From: Lachnospiraceae bacterium
Lineage (GTDB): Bacteria > Bacillota > Clostridia > Lachnospirales > Lachnospiraceae
DNA: 64,000 nt
NCBI GenBank assembly: GCA_910574885.1
Contig: CAJTDD010000011.1
Coordinates: 62,001-126,000 of the forward strand
Direction: 5' to 3'
Positions 36,332 through 44,210 of this stretch are shown piece after piece; position 1 is the first letter of the stretch; each line of letters opens with the position of its first letter. The translations under genes were made by a program, and so were the position numbers. The notes under the pieces are model-generated. The model was not told the DNA's origin, did no database searches, and saw nothing but the letters and a program-made list of their open reading frames with translations.

Positions 36332-36712
36332 TTACGCCTTTTGGCTTCTGCTGATTTGGAAAGCGGCTATGGACGATACAACAAGAAGGATTCCACCTGC
36401 CAGAAACAGGAGAAGACCGATTCCATTTAAAAACGATTGCCCGCATTTCCTGTATGTATATATAATCCATCCCATACTTGCTAAGGAAGTAATAAGCATA
36501 ATCAAGTTTTTCTGGAAAAAGCCTAATACAATCGTAGCAATCAAGAGTGCCGCTAAAACCATGATATATGTTTTCCCATCGCCGTTATTAACGTTACTGG
36601 AGCTTATCAGCATTATGATGGATTCACCGCTCCATGTGCCGCTGTTTTTTATAAACGCCGAAACCAACGCCAAGATACTTCCTGCCAGTACGCCAATATG
36701 CCCGATGTTCAA
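36332..36712 (-). CDS. Small membrane protein, unassigned
   Basis: 126 residues with four hydrophobic helices; I do not recognise the family. The only start in this frame is TTG 36712 (AAAGGG three bases away). The frame is open upstream to about 36838 without any ATG, GTG or TTG, so the N-terminus is uncertain and a hydrophilic extension (rich in Asn and Lys) may be translated. It probably shares a transcript with the Lys-rich gene downstream. Its presumed promoter at 36905-36936 contains an 11-C tract. Confidence 0.5.
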   Translation of the reverse strand: MNIGHIGVLAGSILALVSAFIKNSGTWSGESIIMLISSSNVNNGDGKTYIMVLAALLIATIVLGFFQKNLIMLITSLASMGWIIYTYRKCGQSFLNGIGLLLFLAGGILLVVSSIAAFQISRSQKA

Positions 36713-36845
36713 TTTCCCTTTAGTTTCTTTTGGGTTGTCAATCGTTTCTACATTTTCATTTACTGCCGTATTCTCATTTGGCGGAGTCCTGCCGTAAGAA
36801 GAGAGCTTCTTCCAATTTCCTTTCCCTTCTGCAAATTTCCCTCAA

Positions 36846-36867
36846 AAATCAGATTGTCGTCTGATTT
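36846..36867. other. Leader hairpin
   Basis: AAATCAGA (36846-36853) pairs perfectly with TCTGATTT (36860-36867), in the leader of the minus-strand transcript. Confidence 0.5.
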
Positions 36868-36904
36868 GTGCAAGATTGAGACGTAAATAAAATTTACTTA
36901 ATTA

Positions 36905-36936
36905 ATAATACCCCCCCCCCAGTATTTTTTGTCAAC
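36905..36936 (-). promoter_or_regulatory. Promoter with an 11-base G/C homopolymer in the -35/-10 spacer
   Basis: On the minus strand -35 TTGACA (36931-36936) and -10 TATTAT (36905-36910) are separated by 20 bases, 11 of which are a pure G run (C11 on the plus strand, 36911-36921). Loss of three bases would give the ideal 17-bp spacing. This is the geometry of slipped-strand phase-variable promoters. Confidence 0.65.
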
Positions 36937-37037
36937 ATTCCCTATTGTACTATCCGTATTAATATACGAGGAATAACCCTCATATTATCCACAATTATTA
37001 TGTGTAATAATAAAGAAAAAGTAAAGGGAGAATTTGG

Positions 37038-37286
37038 ATGATTTCCTTTGAACCATTAAGAGAACTCTTCGTTCAGAGAGGTATCACAACTTATTATCTC
37101 CGCAATAAATGCGGGAATTATAATCTGGATAGCAAGACAATCAAAAGATTGATGAATGATGAATCTGTATCTACGAATACATTGAACTCCTTATGCAATA
37201 TCTTAGATTGTGATATTTCAAAGATTGTCCGCTTTATCCCCGACAGCGATACCCAAGATGATTCTGAATCATTTCCTAATAGTTAG
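37038..37286 (+). CDS. Small XRE/Cro-type DNA-binding protein
   Basis: An 82-residue protein made almost entirely of a Cro/C1-type helix-turn-helix (about 5-65; LDSKTIKRLMNDESVSTNTL), close to the YozG/HTH_26 group with a DCDISKIVRF end. AAAGGGAG precedes the ATG. It is divergent from the C-tract promoter and could regulate it. A perfect terminator (37295-37332) follows. Confidence 0.85.
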   Translation: MISFEPLRELFVQRGITTYYLRNKCGNYNLDSKTIKRLMNDESVSTNTLNSLCNILDCDISKIVRFIPDSDTQDDSESFPNS

Positions 37287-37294
37287 CAAAAGAA

Positions 37295-37332
37295 AAGGAA
37301 CGTTCCGTGATTTCGTATTTGGAACGTTCCTT
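37295..37332 (+). terminator. Terminator of the small XRE gene
   Basis: AAGGAACGTTCC (37295-37306) with GGAACGTTCCTT (37321-37332), 12-bp perfect stem. Confidence 0.8.
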
Positions 37333-37482
37333 AATTTATTATGCCATTCTTTGTAAGGTTCGGCAAAAGTAGTAAATTGGTAGTAAATTCAATCGTCATA
37401 TTGCTTCAAATGCCCGCAAATGCAGTGTTTCCGGGCATTTCTGGATAAGAAATAAAAGTTTATCTTTGTCATAGCCTATTTC

Positions 37483-38244
37483 CTATAGCCATACTCCCCA
37501 ATCTCCATAATCAAATGTCCCACTGCCATGATGAAGTTTTCCGTCCGCCTTGAGATTTCTAAACGCTTCCCGCATACGAATTAAGATTTCCGGTTCTATA
37601 TCCAGTGAGTGGTGCGCCGGAAACACTTTTTTTACAGGCAATACCGCAACTTTTTCCAAAGAATCAAGATATGCTTCCGGGTCAGTAGACGGATAATAAG
37701 CAAACAGAATATCTTTATAAACCAAATCGCCAGTAAATAAATATCCCCTGCTTTTTTCCCAAAAGCACAAATGCCCCGGAGAGTGTCCGGGAGTATGCAG
37801 CACTTCAACTTCCCTGTCGCCAATATCAATGATGTTATGGTCTGTCAGCACTTTTGTTGGCATACCCTGAAACAATTCATAATCTCTCACGCAAAACCCT
37901 TCGGGCAAATCACAGCGGTCTATGACCATCTCTCTTATCGTTTCGATTGATAAAGGGAATTTACCATTCAGCCAATCCAATTCATCAGCATGGGCATAAA
38001 AATCCGGGAAATACTTATGCCCGCCAATATGATCCCAGTGAATATGCGTGGCAACTGCCATAATTGGCTTATCGGTAAGCTTCAGCACTTCCTCATAGAT
38101 ATTGGAAATGCCAAGCCCTGTATCAATAAGCAGACTTCCGTTATTTCCATTCAACAGATAACAATGTGTTTCCTCCCAATGGCGGTATTCACTGATACTA
38201 TATGTATTTGCATCAATTCTATCTATTGTAAACCAGTTATCCAT
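37483..38244 (-). CDS. Metallo-beta-lactamase-fold hydrolase
   Basis: A 253-residue hydrolase. The dimetal motif THIHWDHIGGH is at about 86-96, a later His is in HTPGHSPGH, D in FTGDLVY, and H in FPAHHSLD. Such enzymes hydrolyse thioesters, lactones or phosphodiesters; the substrate is unknown. AAGGAG precedes the ATG. It stands alone between cargo genes. Confidence 0.9.
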   Translation of the reverse strand: MDNWFTIDRIDANTYSISEYRHWEETHCYLLNGNNGSLLIDTGLGISNIYEEVLKLTDKPIMAVATHIHWDHIGGHKYFPDFYAHADELDWLNGKFPLSIETIREMVIDRCDLPEGFCVRDYELFQGMPTKVLTDHNIIDIGDREVEVLHTPGHSPGHLCFWEKSRGYLFTGDLVYKDILFAYYPSTDPEAYLDSLEKVAVLPVKKVFPAHHSLDIEPEILIRMREAFRNLKADGKLHHGSGTFDYGDWGVWL

Positions 38245-38274
38245 TACTCCACACTCCTTAAAATCTCAATAAAT

Positions 38275-38724
38275 TTATAGCTTCTCTATCTCTGCCAAAG
38301 AATTTTGAATATCCTTATAAACCAATGGTTGCATACTGTCTGCATAAATAGATATATCCGCTTTTTGTAATGCCGTAAAAATATCTTCTTTTAATTCCGG
38401 CTTATTCTTTGCAATGATAGGCAGTAATTTTATGCACTGTCTTGCCGTTATCGGCTTAACATCTTCTATATGCTTCAAATATTCGTCTATGATTTCATCA
38501 ATTTTATTATCTTTATCCCATTTAGCGTTATAGGAAATCAGCGTAAGCCCTCTTGTCCGAATGTAGGAATTATCACTGTCGATCATATCGGCTAACTTAT
38601 CCATATAGCAATATACCTTGTCCGAGTTCTCACATTCTTTTTTCAAAATCTGTAATGCTTTGTATGCCGTATTATTATTTTTATCAAATAACAATGTAAA
38701 ATTATCCTCAATATTTATTTCCAT
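38275..38724 (-). CDS. Small helical-repeat (HEAT-like) protein, cargo
   Basis: 149 residues, all-helical by composition, with segments such as YKALQILKKECENSDKVY and RQCIKLLPIIAKNKPELKED that look like HEAT/ARM repeats. The family resembles short clostridial proteins sometimes auto-labelled SufBD, but I see no Suf residues. Function unknown. It follows promoter module B and a relaxase fragment. Confidence 0.6.
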   Translation of the reverse strand: MEINIEDNFTLLFDKNNNTAYKALQILKKECENSDKVYCYMDKLADMIDSDNSYIRTRGLTLISYNAKWDKDNKIDEIIDEYLKHIEDVKPITARQCIKLLPIIAKNKPELKEDIFTALQKADISIYADSMQPLVYKDIQNSLAEIEKL

Positions 38725-38755
38725 GCCGTTTCATCTCCCATGTCTTAAATCATGC

Positions 38756-38796
38756 TTTCGATTATAGCACTTTCTCTCTGTACCTGCCACTATAAA
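38756..38796 (-). promoter_or_regulatory. Recurrent promoter-like module, copy B
   Basis: Minus strand GTGGCAGGTACAGAGAG followed by AAAGTGCTATAATCGAAAG; TATAAT at 38761-38766. It precedes the HEAT-like cargo gene and, on the other side, abuts a relaxase-side fragment. Confidence 0.5.
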
Positions 38797-38833
38797 ATAC
38801 AGGGCACAGCAACCGCCACGCCCCACATTTCTT

Positions 38834-39231
38834 ATCGCTCCAACGACTTCTCAATCTTCTGTTTCTGCCCTTTCAGGTCATTCTGCTTCTCATAAAGATT
38901 ATTGCGCTCCATGATTTCCTTTGACTGTACCATTTTGTTAAGTTCGTGTTGTAACCTTTTTTGCTATTTTTCCAACCTTTCATTTTCAGATAACAGCTTT
39001 ATCTTTCCGTATCTGCTCCGTTTCCTGTCCTGCCGCTATCTGCTGATGAAGAATATCGGATAATTCCTCTTGACTGCCGGAGATTATCTGTTCCAGTTCC
39101 GCAACCTCTTTCTGTCGCTCCTGCTTTTCAAAATCTAAAACTGATAAGAGCTTCTCATGTGTTCCTTTTTTCTCCCACTCAATATCATGCTTTAGCATAA
39201 TTTCCGCAAGCCGTTCTTTCTCTGCCGCCAC
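38834..39231 (-). pseudogene. Relaxase-region remnant (accessory gene tail fused to MobA middle)
   Basis: The tail of the small gene found at 57519-57833 (QNDLKGQK) is joined by a deletion to the middle of MobA (KGTHEKLLSVLDFEKQERQK, ISGSQEELSDILHQQIAAGQ). An internal stop breaks the frame near 38965. Both genes are inactive here. Confidence 0.7.
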
Positions 39232-39244
39232 CCACTGGTTACGT

Positions 39245-39345
39245 TCCGTTTCGCCTGTTCCATTTTATTTGCTTTCGGGGCAATACCGCCTAAGACTTCA
39301 TCAGCCGTAATCTCATAATCCCCTAGCCACTGAAAACCGTCCCGT
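39245..39345 (-). pseudogene. Possible fragment of a RepA-like or other element ATPase
   Basis: Minus-strand translation DGFQWLGDYEITADEVLGG followed by APKANKMEQAK resembles the C-terminal linker of element AAA ATPases. Only about 33 codons remain. Confidence 0.3.
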
Positions 39346-39484
39346 CGGAGGAAGAACACCAACGGGCGATTGAAGCACTCTCAAAGGATTTAGACGCTGT
39401 TAAACAGAGTATTCTCGATGACAGCAAGATTGTTAAAAAAGGTGTTCGGGGAATATCTGTTAAAATATATCCCGAAAATGAATG
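39340..39484 (+). pseudogene. 3' fragment of an unidentified gene
   Basis: The frame SEEEHQRAIEALSKDLDAVK ... GVRGISVKIYPENE ends at TGA 39484. It has no start and no recognised family, and it abuts fragments on both sides. Confidence 0.3.
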
Positions 39485-39506
39485 AGAAAAATTTTTGCAA
39501 AAAGTA

Positions 39507-39537
39507 TTGACTTCCACGTAACGTGATACTGTATTCT
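39507..39537 (+). promoter_or_regulatory. MerR-type promoter with 19-bp spacer and dyad
   Basis: TTGACT (39507-39512) and TATTCT (39532-39537) are separated by 19 bases containing the dyad CACGT-A-ACGTG. Over-long spacers with a central dyad are the hallmark of MerR-controlled promoters. Confidence 0.8.
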
Positions 39538-39613
39538 TTACTCATAGGAGCAGAATAGATATAAGCCGACAATCTCTGTCTTGCTTCTTCACAAATTTAA
39601 GGAGCTGATAAGA

Positions 39614-40498
39614 ATGCGAACCATAAGCCAAGTTGCCGAATTAACAGGCATAAGCATACGAACATTACAATACTATGACGAGATTGCATTGTTAAAGCCA
39701 AGCAAATTGACCGAATCCGGCTATCGCCTATATGATGATGAAGCCTTACAAAAGCTGCAACAAATTCTATTTTTTAAGGAATTGGGATTTAAGCTGAAAG
39801 AGATTAAAGAAATTCTGCTAAAACCAGACTTTGATAGAATCAAGGCTTTCAAAAGGCAAAAAGAGTTGCTTCTGCTAAAACGCAATCGGACAGACCGACT
39901 TATACAGCTTCTTAGCCGCTTAGAGAAAGGAGAACAATGTATGAGTTTTAAGGAATTTGACCTGTCTGATTACATTACCGCTTTAGAGGATTTTAAAAAT
40001 AACAGCACTGATGATGTTATCAAGCACTGGGGAAGTATTGAAAATTTTGATATGTTTATTCAAAAAATCAAAGATGATGAAGCAGAGGTAGCTAAACTTG
40101 CCATTCAGCAATTCGGCAGCATTGAAAAGTACACCGAAGCCATGAAACATAATTTAGAGCATTTCTCTGAACTCATAGATACACATTTAACGGAAGAAGT
40201 GAAAGAAATCGGAAAACAATCTGATATACTGTATGGCAGACTAACTGCTGATTTGTCAGAAGATGTTTCCTCTTCCAAAATTCAGTCCATTGTTCAGGAA
40301 ATATGGTCATTTATACAGGAAAACAGCACTAACGTATCCATATCTTGTAGTAAATCCTACATGAATATGCTTATCAACGCATATTCAAGCGATTATATCA
40401 AAAGCATGACTGATAGCAAATACGGAGAGGGGGCTTCTGATTATATCGTAAAAGCGTTCCGTTACTACTCGGAGAATAACGCTTCCGAAAACAATTAG
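39614..40498 (+). CDS. MerR-family regulator with TipAS-like drug-binding domain
   Basis: A 294-residue protein. The N-terminal MerR helix-turn-helix (TISQVAELTGISIRTLQYYD; about 1-70) is followed by a coiled coil and a C-terminal all-helical domain (about 170-290) of the TipAS type, which in TipA/Mta binds antibiotics and activates the promoter. Start ATG 39614 follows AAGGAG; the longer frame from 39581 lacks one. The 19-bp-spaced promoter upstream implies autoregulation. No target pump gene is adjacent. Confidence 0.88.
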   Translation: MRTISQVAELTGISIRTLQYYDEIALLKPSKLTESGYRLYDDEALQKLQQILFFKELGFKLKEIKEILLKPDFDRIKAFKRQKELLLLKRNRTDRLIQLLSRLEKGEQCMSFKEFDLSDYITALEDFKNNSTDDVIKHWGSIENFDMFIQKIKDDEAEVAKLAIQQFGSIEKYTEAMKHNLEHFSELIDTHLTEEVKEIGKQSDILYGRLTADLSEDVSSSKIQSIVQEIWSFIQENSTNVSISCSKSYMNMLINAYSSDYIKSMTDSKYGEGASDYIVKAFRYYSENNASENN

Positions 40499-40564
40499 AG
40501 TAAACGGTAGATAGCGAGTACCTCGACTAAAGGCACAAAATATGTGACAATAGACATATTCGAC

Positions 40565-40653
40565 GGGAGTGTCAGGATTTCTGTGTAAGTTATGTCAAAA
40601 AATCCTACAAATAGGTATTTTATGAATTCTTACAGGAAAATCCTGACATTCCC
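40565..40653. mobile_element. 89-bp inverted-repeat remnant, IS256-end-like
   Basis: Arms 40565-40589 and 40629-40653 pair over about 25 bp (GGGAGTGTCAGGATT / AATCCTGACATTCCC with small mismatches). The sequence resembles ends of IS256-family elements (gTGTCAnnA, TGTGTAAGTT), so it may be a MITE-like leftover. No transposase remains. The rest of the gap 40499-40783 holds nothing else I can name. Confidence 0.45.
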
Positions 40654-40783
40654 TATTCAATATTTTTCACATTTATATAATTCTTTATATGTTACATATG
40701 AAGCTAAATAAATTCTGGTTTTTTATTCATTACTCTTCCTCCACACAGTCCCTTATCATAAATCTTTCACGCTAATAACTCAT

Positions 40784-41500
40784 CTATTGAAATATCTTCA
40801 GTCTCTCCACAATCTCCTCCGGCTCCGGCAGCATTTCCTTCATATCCTCCGGCAGAGAATCACTCAACTTATAAGTCGCCACCCCAATCGGCACATTCGA
40901 CTGTTTCAATGCATATTCCACATATGTCTTGTCCTTGCTCTTACAAATAGTAATGCCAATAGACGGATTTTCTCCCGGCAGTTTTATCTGCTCGTCCAGT
41001 GCTGTTAGGTATAGTTGCATCTTCCCTGCGTATTCCGCCTCAAACTCGCCTATTTTCAATTCGATTGCCACCAAGCTCCTCAATCTTCTGTGAAAGAGAA
41101 GTAAATCAGTATACAAATCCCGATTCCCAACGGTCAAATGGTATTGATTACCGACAAATGTAAAATCCCCGCCCATCTCTATCAGAAATGCCCGGATATT
41201 GTTTACTAACTGCATTTCCAGCTCATGCTTAGAGTATTCCGGCGACAGTTCCGCAAAGTCAAAAGTATATTCATCTTTTACTGCCAGCTTTGCCTGAATC
41301 CTGCGTTCCTTCGGCAGTGTTAAATCAAAATTAGTCTGATTTAATAAATACTTTTCGTAAGTCTGTGCCTCAATGAAATTGGCTAAAATACGTTTTGTCC
41401 ATCCATACCGCTTTGCCATCTGGATGTAGAATTCCCTCTGCAAATCGTCTTTGCATTTTTCCATAATGACGATATTATTGCTCCAGCTAATTTCTCGCAC
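40784..41500 (-). pseudogene. N-terminally truncated YhcG/DUF1016-family nuclease
   Basis: 238 residues corresponding to the C-terminal PD-(D/E)XK half of YhcG proteins (normally about 330-360 residues). SWSNNIVIMEKC, the D-(x)n-ELK core DLYTDLLLFHRRLRSLVAIE with LKIGEF, and KMQLYLTALD are clear. The frame runs upstream to about 41540 (FIKLAPLVREIS) but the helical DUF1016_N domain is missing. A second gene (XRE) starts just upstream. The nuclease core is intact, so a short protein might still be made. Confidence 0.7.
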
Positions 41501-41557
41501 CAGTGGCGCGAGTTTTATAAATCTACTATCAAATTGATATTTTCAATAACGACCTGG

Positions 41558-41788
41558 TTATTTTTCCCCCGGCGGATGGAATACTAGCAAATCTTGTATC
41601 TCACGTCCTAACACCGTACACAGTTTACACAACACATACACATCCAGCCGGGTAATGCTGTTCGTGCAGTAATTATCTATCTGTTTCCAATTCATTTCTG
41701 CCTTATGTGACAGCTTGTTCTTGCTCAGTCCCTTTTTCTTCAGCAGTTCATTCAGCCTTATTTCCAAATATCCGTAATTTTCCTCCAC
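41558..41788 (-). CDS. Small XRE-type regulator (76 aa)
   Basis: A 76-residue Cro/C1-type protein: RLNELLKKKGLSKNKLSHKA forms the first helices, NWKQIDNYCTNSITRLDVYV the recognition helix, and LGREIQDLLVF closes the domain. Complete HTH-only length. It precedes the truncated nuclease gene on the same strand. C-terminal fragments of related genes occur at 35132-35252 and 41905-41990. Confidence 0.8.
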   Translation of the reverse strand: MEENYGYLEIRLNELLKKKGLSKNKLSHKAEMNWKQIDNYCTNSITRLDVYVLCKLCTVLGREIQDLLVFHPPGEK

Positions 41789-41904
41789 GTTCCCACCTCT
41801 ACATTTTCATATTTGTTTCATGCTCACAGTTTGATTCTATATTTATTGCAGAAACTCGCTAACCCTAAACAAATATCAGAACACTAAATTTTCACATTCC
41901 AAGG

Positions 41905-41990
41905 CGGTGCAGAGCTTGCACAATACAAAGGTGTCCAACCGGGTAATGTCATTTTCACAATACCTGTCCACCGCATTTTCATTCATTTTG
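41905..41990 (-). pseudogene. C-terminal fragment of a second small XRE regulator
   Basis: Minus-strand translation NAVDRYCENDITRLDTFVLC followed by KLCTALEC. It matches the recognition-helix-to-end portion of the intact gene next to it. Confidence 0.6.
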
Positions 41991-42039
41991 AATTAGAATG
42001 CCGCCAAATATACTAATTTAAAGGGGAACAGGTGATGTT

Positions 42040-42300
42040 ATGGATATGAAAAATTTTGCAGCCATACTTTTAAAAGACATTGAAAAATCTGGACTTCCTA
42101 TTGCAGAAATAAAGCGCATACAATCGGACAAAGGTTTATTTGCAATAGAAACTTCTGATAATAGCGAATTCCCGATTAAAATTGCAAGCAGGGATGCCAA
42201 GCGCGAAACATTTTTCTGGAGATTGACGAAACGGAACGCAGAATCCATGGAATTTACGAAAAGTACGTCAGCAGTTGGGGAAATGACGAGATTCTTATGA
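42040..42300 (+). CDS. Small hypothetical protein
   Basis: 86 residues, mixed alpha/beta, no recognised family. GGTGATGTT precedes the ATG. Its stop overlaps the next start (ATGA), so the two small genes form a coupled pair. In an element-rich zone, an addiction-type or anti-restriction pair is possible, but no motif shows it. Confidence 0.5.
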   Translation: MDMKNFAAILLKDIEKSGLPIAEIKRIQSDKGLFAIETSDNSEFPIKIASRDAKRETFFWRLTKRNAESMEFTKSTSAVGEMTRFL

Positions 42301-42518
42301 ACAACGATTTTGACATCGACTGGCTGGAGGGTATTCTGGACATGAAGGATTTCCGCAAGCTGGAAAATATTATCTTACAGTACAGTTCAAGGAATGACGA
42401 ACTGCTGTCTACTTTGGAATTCAAATATGCCTGGTCTTTATTTATGGAATGTACCAAAGGAAACGATAGCTCAAATTCTGAAAAGTTGAATTCCAACATT
42501 GATTCTACAAAACAATAA
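42297..42518 (+). CDS. Small hypothetical acidic protein, coupled partner
   Basis: 73 residues, acidic and helical (DFDIDWLEGILDMKDFRKLE). Starts by ATGA overlap with the preceding gene. No recognised family. Confidence 0.5.
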   Translation: MNNDFDIDWLEGILDMKDFRKLENIILQYSSRNDELLSTLEFKYAWSLFMECTKGNDSSNSEKLNSNIDSTKQ

Positions 42519-42889
42519 CCTGAATTTTTCCATACATTAGACTGGAACATTTTAAAAGTATGGTTGTCAAAAAAGGGCCAGGGGATTTCCCCTGACAAGT
42601 GCCGGAGGTTGCCGCTGCCCATATGGGCGTGGCAATCCAAAGGCGTTGCTTGCTGGCTGGTATTGTGTATTGATTTTTTGTCCGCTATCTGCATCCGACA
42701 CTGCCTATTTTACCAGCTGAAAACGAAATCTATCACAAACTTCCCCAGCATCCCATCCTGTCGTCCCGCAAACTAAAGTTCCAATCTCCCGAACAAAAAC
42801 GTCAAATTAAAATCTCTAGTTCCAAATAACGTCTATAAGAACGTGCTGCGGGGAGCAGCACGTTTTCCTCTTGACCATTCCATGCTGTT
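42519..42889. other. Gene-free stretch with palindromes
   Basis: No supported gene. It contains CAGGGGA-TT-TCCCCTG (42579-42594) and a longer hairpin around 42609-42636 (TTGCC..GCCCATATGGGC..GGCAA), then degenerate sequence running into a regulator fragment. It may be the remains of an element's transfer or leader region. Confidence 0.4.
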
Positions 42890-43217
42890 CGATATAGACA
42901 GTCAAATCGGGCTTATGCACACTTTATTTGCACTTGAGGACATCTACGGTCTTACTGTCTGTGAAACAGGCGGGATAATCTGTCTGCATGTCAATAAAGG
43001 CAAATGCAAAGCCGCCGATGATTTACTGCAAATGCTCACCGCTTGGCAGGGACAGGCGGCAAGGCTCGCTAATAAAGAAATCACCCAAGAGGAATATGAC
43101 CAGTGGCGGTATCAGTACCCGAAATTTGATACTTCACAGCATTGGGCGAAAGTCCCCTCTAAGGAATTAAGCGATACCTTGGCTGAACAGTTCAAAGACC
43201 GCTTAAAAGATTACTAA
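42890..43217 (+). pseudogene. C-terminal part of the element-type XRE regulator
   Basis: Codons matching IDSQIGLMHTLFALEDIYGL through EEYDQWRYQYPKFDTSQHWA and the end align with residues 65-175 of the intact regulator at 53994. The N-terminal helix-turn-helix is missing; upstream codons are unrelated. Confidence 0.75.
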
Positions 43218-43259
43218 ATACCGAAATAATTGCCCACCGTGTTATAAAAACGGCAAAAC

Positions 43260-43297
43260 CGCCCTTAGCCATGTGTTCCTACCCACAGCTAAGGGCG
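43260..43297 (+). terminator. Element-type terminator, copy 1
   Basis: CGCCCTTAGC (43260-43269) with GCTAAGGGCG (43288-43297), followed by TTTCT. A near-identical copy lies at 55043-55080. Confidence 0.75.
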
Positions 43298-43313
43298 TTT
43301 CTAATATGGATTC

Positions 43314-43446
43314 GTTCAGAGCCAAGCGGAATTTAGACAATATATGCGATGAATGTTTACATTCAAGAGCATATATTGGCAAAAGTCCATTTGGCGGATA
43401 CGCCACAACTGAGAAATATGTAATATTTCTCAGTATGGCTCTGAAC
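43314..43446. ncRNA. 133-bp cloverleaf-like structured element
   Basis: Outer stem GTTCAGAGCCA (43314-43324)/TGGCTCTGAAC (43436-43446), then three internal perfect stems: AATATATGC (43339-43347)/GCATATATT (43369-43377) with an inner GAATGT/ACATTC; TGGCG (43392-43396)/CGCCA (43401-43405); ACTGAGAAATAT (43408-43419)/ATATTTCTCAGT (43423-43434). Four perfectly paired stems in 133 bp cannot easily be chance. It may be a structured RNA or a DNA element; strand is unknown. Confidence 0.6.
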
Positions 43447-43486
43447 ATTGCCAGCCAGTTTAAAATCATTCTTCTACCTATAAACC

Positions 43487-43600
43487 ATCAGACAACAAGA
43501 ATAATGCCGCTGAAATGACTGTTATCAATTTGTTATCAAAAGACCTCTTGGGAGTCCGCAAACCCGCATAAACACTGGATTTGCTAAGCATTTTTGTTTA
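43487..43600. repeat. Element boundary repeat R1 (possible att site)
   Basis: CTGTTATCAATTTGTTATC, then CCGCAAACCCGCATAAACAC (att-like core at 43567-43581), then AAGCATTTTTGTTTA. Closely matching sequence lies at 55135-55260; the core recurs at 63339-63353. Confidence 0.6.
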
Positions 43601-43757
43601 TTTAAAATCCCTATAGCTATAACATAATTGTTAAATACTTGATTACTTTTTAAGGGTTTTCATAGCTATAATATCCATATTTCACGTCGTATTTGCAGTT
43701 TCAGAGCAAACAGGTATCATACGGGTATCACAGATTTTCCCCTTGACTGCCATATCT
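43601..43757. other. Gene-free stretch after R1
   Basis: AT-rich, with CTATAGCTATAA and CATAGCTATAATA repeats but no supported gene. Confidence 0.4.
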
Positions 43758-43777
43758 ACATGGTGCTAGCACCATGT
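43758..43777. repeat. 20-bp perfect palindrome, copy 1
   Basis: ACATGGTGCTAGCACCATGT is its own reverse complement and recurs exactly at 55895-55914. Here it lies 22 bp past the stop of a minus-strand toxin-like pseudogene. Confidence 0.7.
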
Positions 43778-43799
43778 AATTAACGCCCCTAAAGAACAA

Positions 43800-44207
43800 C
43801 TATTTGCTCTGCTTCAACTTTTCTAATATGGCTATCACATTCGGCTGCGTTGGTATAAATTTTATACCACGCTTCAGCATACCCATAACCTTTTTTGCTT
43901 TCTGTTCAATCTCTTTAGCAGTATGCTCACTTGTCAGCATCAAATGATTTCCGGCTATAGTATATTCTCGCTCTATGTACTCATCTGTTATTGGAAACAT
44001 ATCCTGTATCAAAAATGCACTCTGCCTGCTATCATCCAATTTCACAATATGTGATAATATCACAGGGCTTTCCTGCTTTCTCTTTCTTCTCTACAATTCG
44101 CTTATATTTATCAATCTGGCTGGACAAGGGTATCATCCAATAAATTCCTCTGCTTGTATCTTCAAAGCAATAATAGTGTGGTCTATTTCCTACCTTGTTG
44201 CCTTTGA
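43800..44207 (-). pseudogene. Broken ToxN/CptN-like (type III toxin-antitoxin) toxin
   Basis: Minus strand, first frame: HPYLKGNKVGNRPHYYCFED, IYWMIPLSSQIDKYKRI, DII; after a one-base shift near 44055: LSHIVKLDD, SAFLIQDMFPITDEYIE and a helical end. NRPHYYCF, PLSS and FLIQDMFPI are the beta-barrel landmarks of ToxN/AbiQ/CptN endoribonucleases. About the first 20-25 residues are replaced by a transposase fragment, and the frame is broken. The family identification is by pattern only. Confidence 0.55.
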
Positions 44208-44210
44208 GAT

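Noticed and set aside
37408..37440. AAATGCCCG/CGGGCATTT hairpin as terminator of the metallo-hydrolase gene
   Set aside because: The stem is real but there is no T-run on either strand, so I did not list it as a terminator.
43273..43518. 81-codon plus-strand frame
   Set aside because: It runs through the terminator and the cloverleaf; no start site, and the inverted repeats explain the sequence better.
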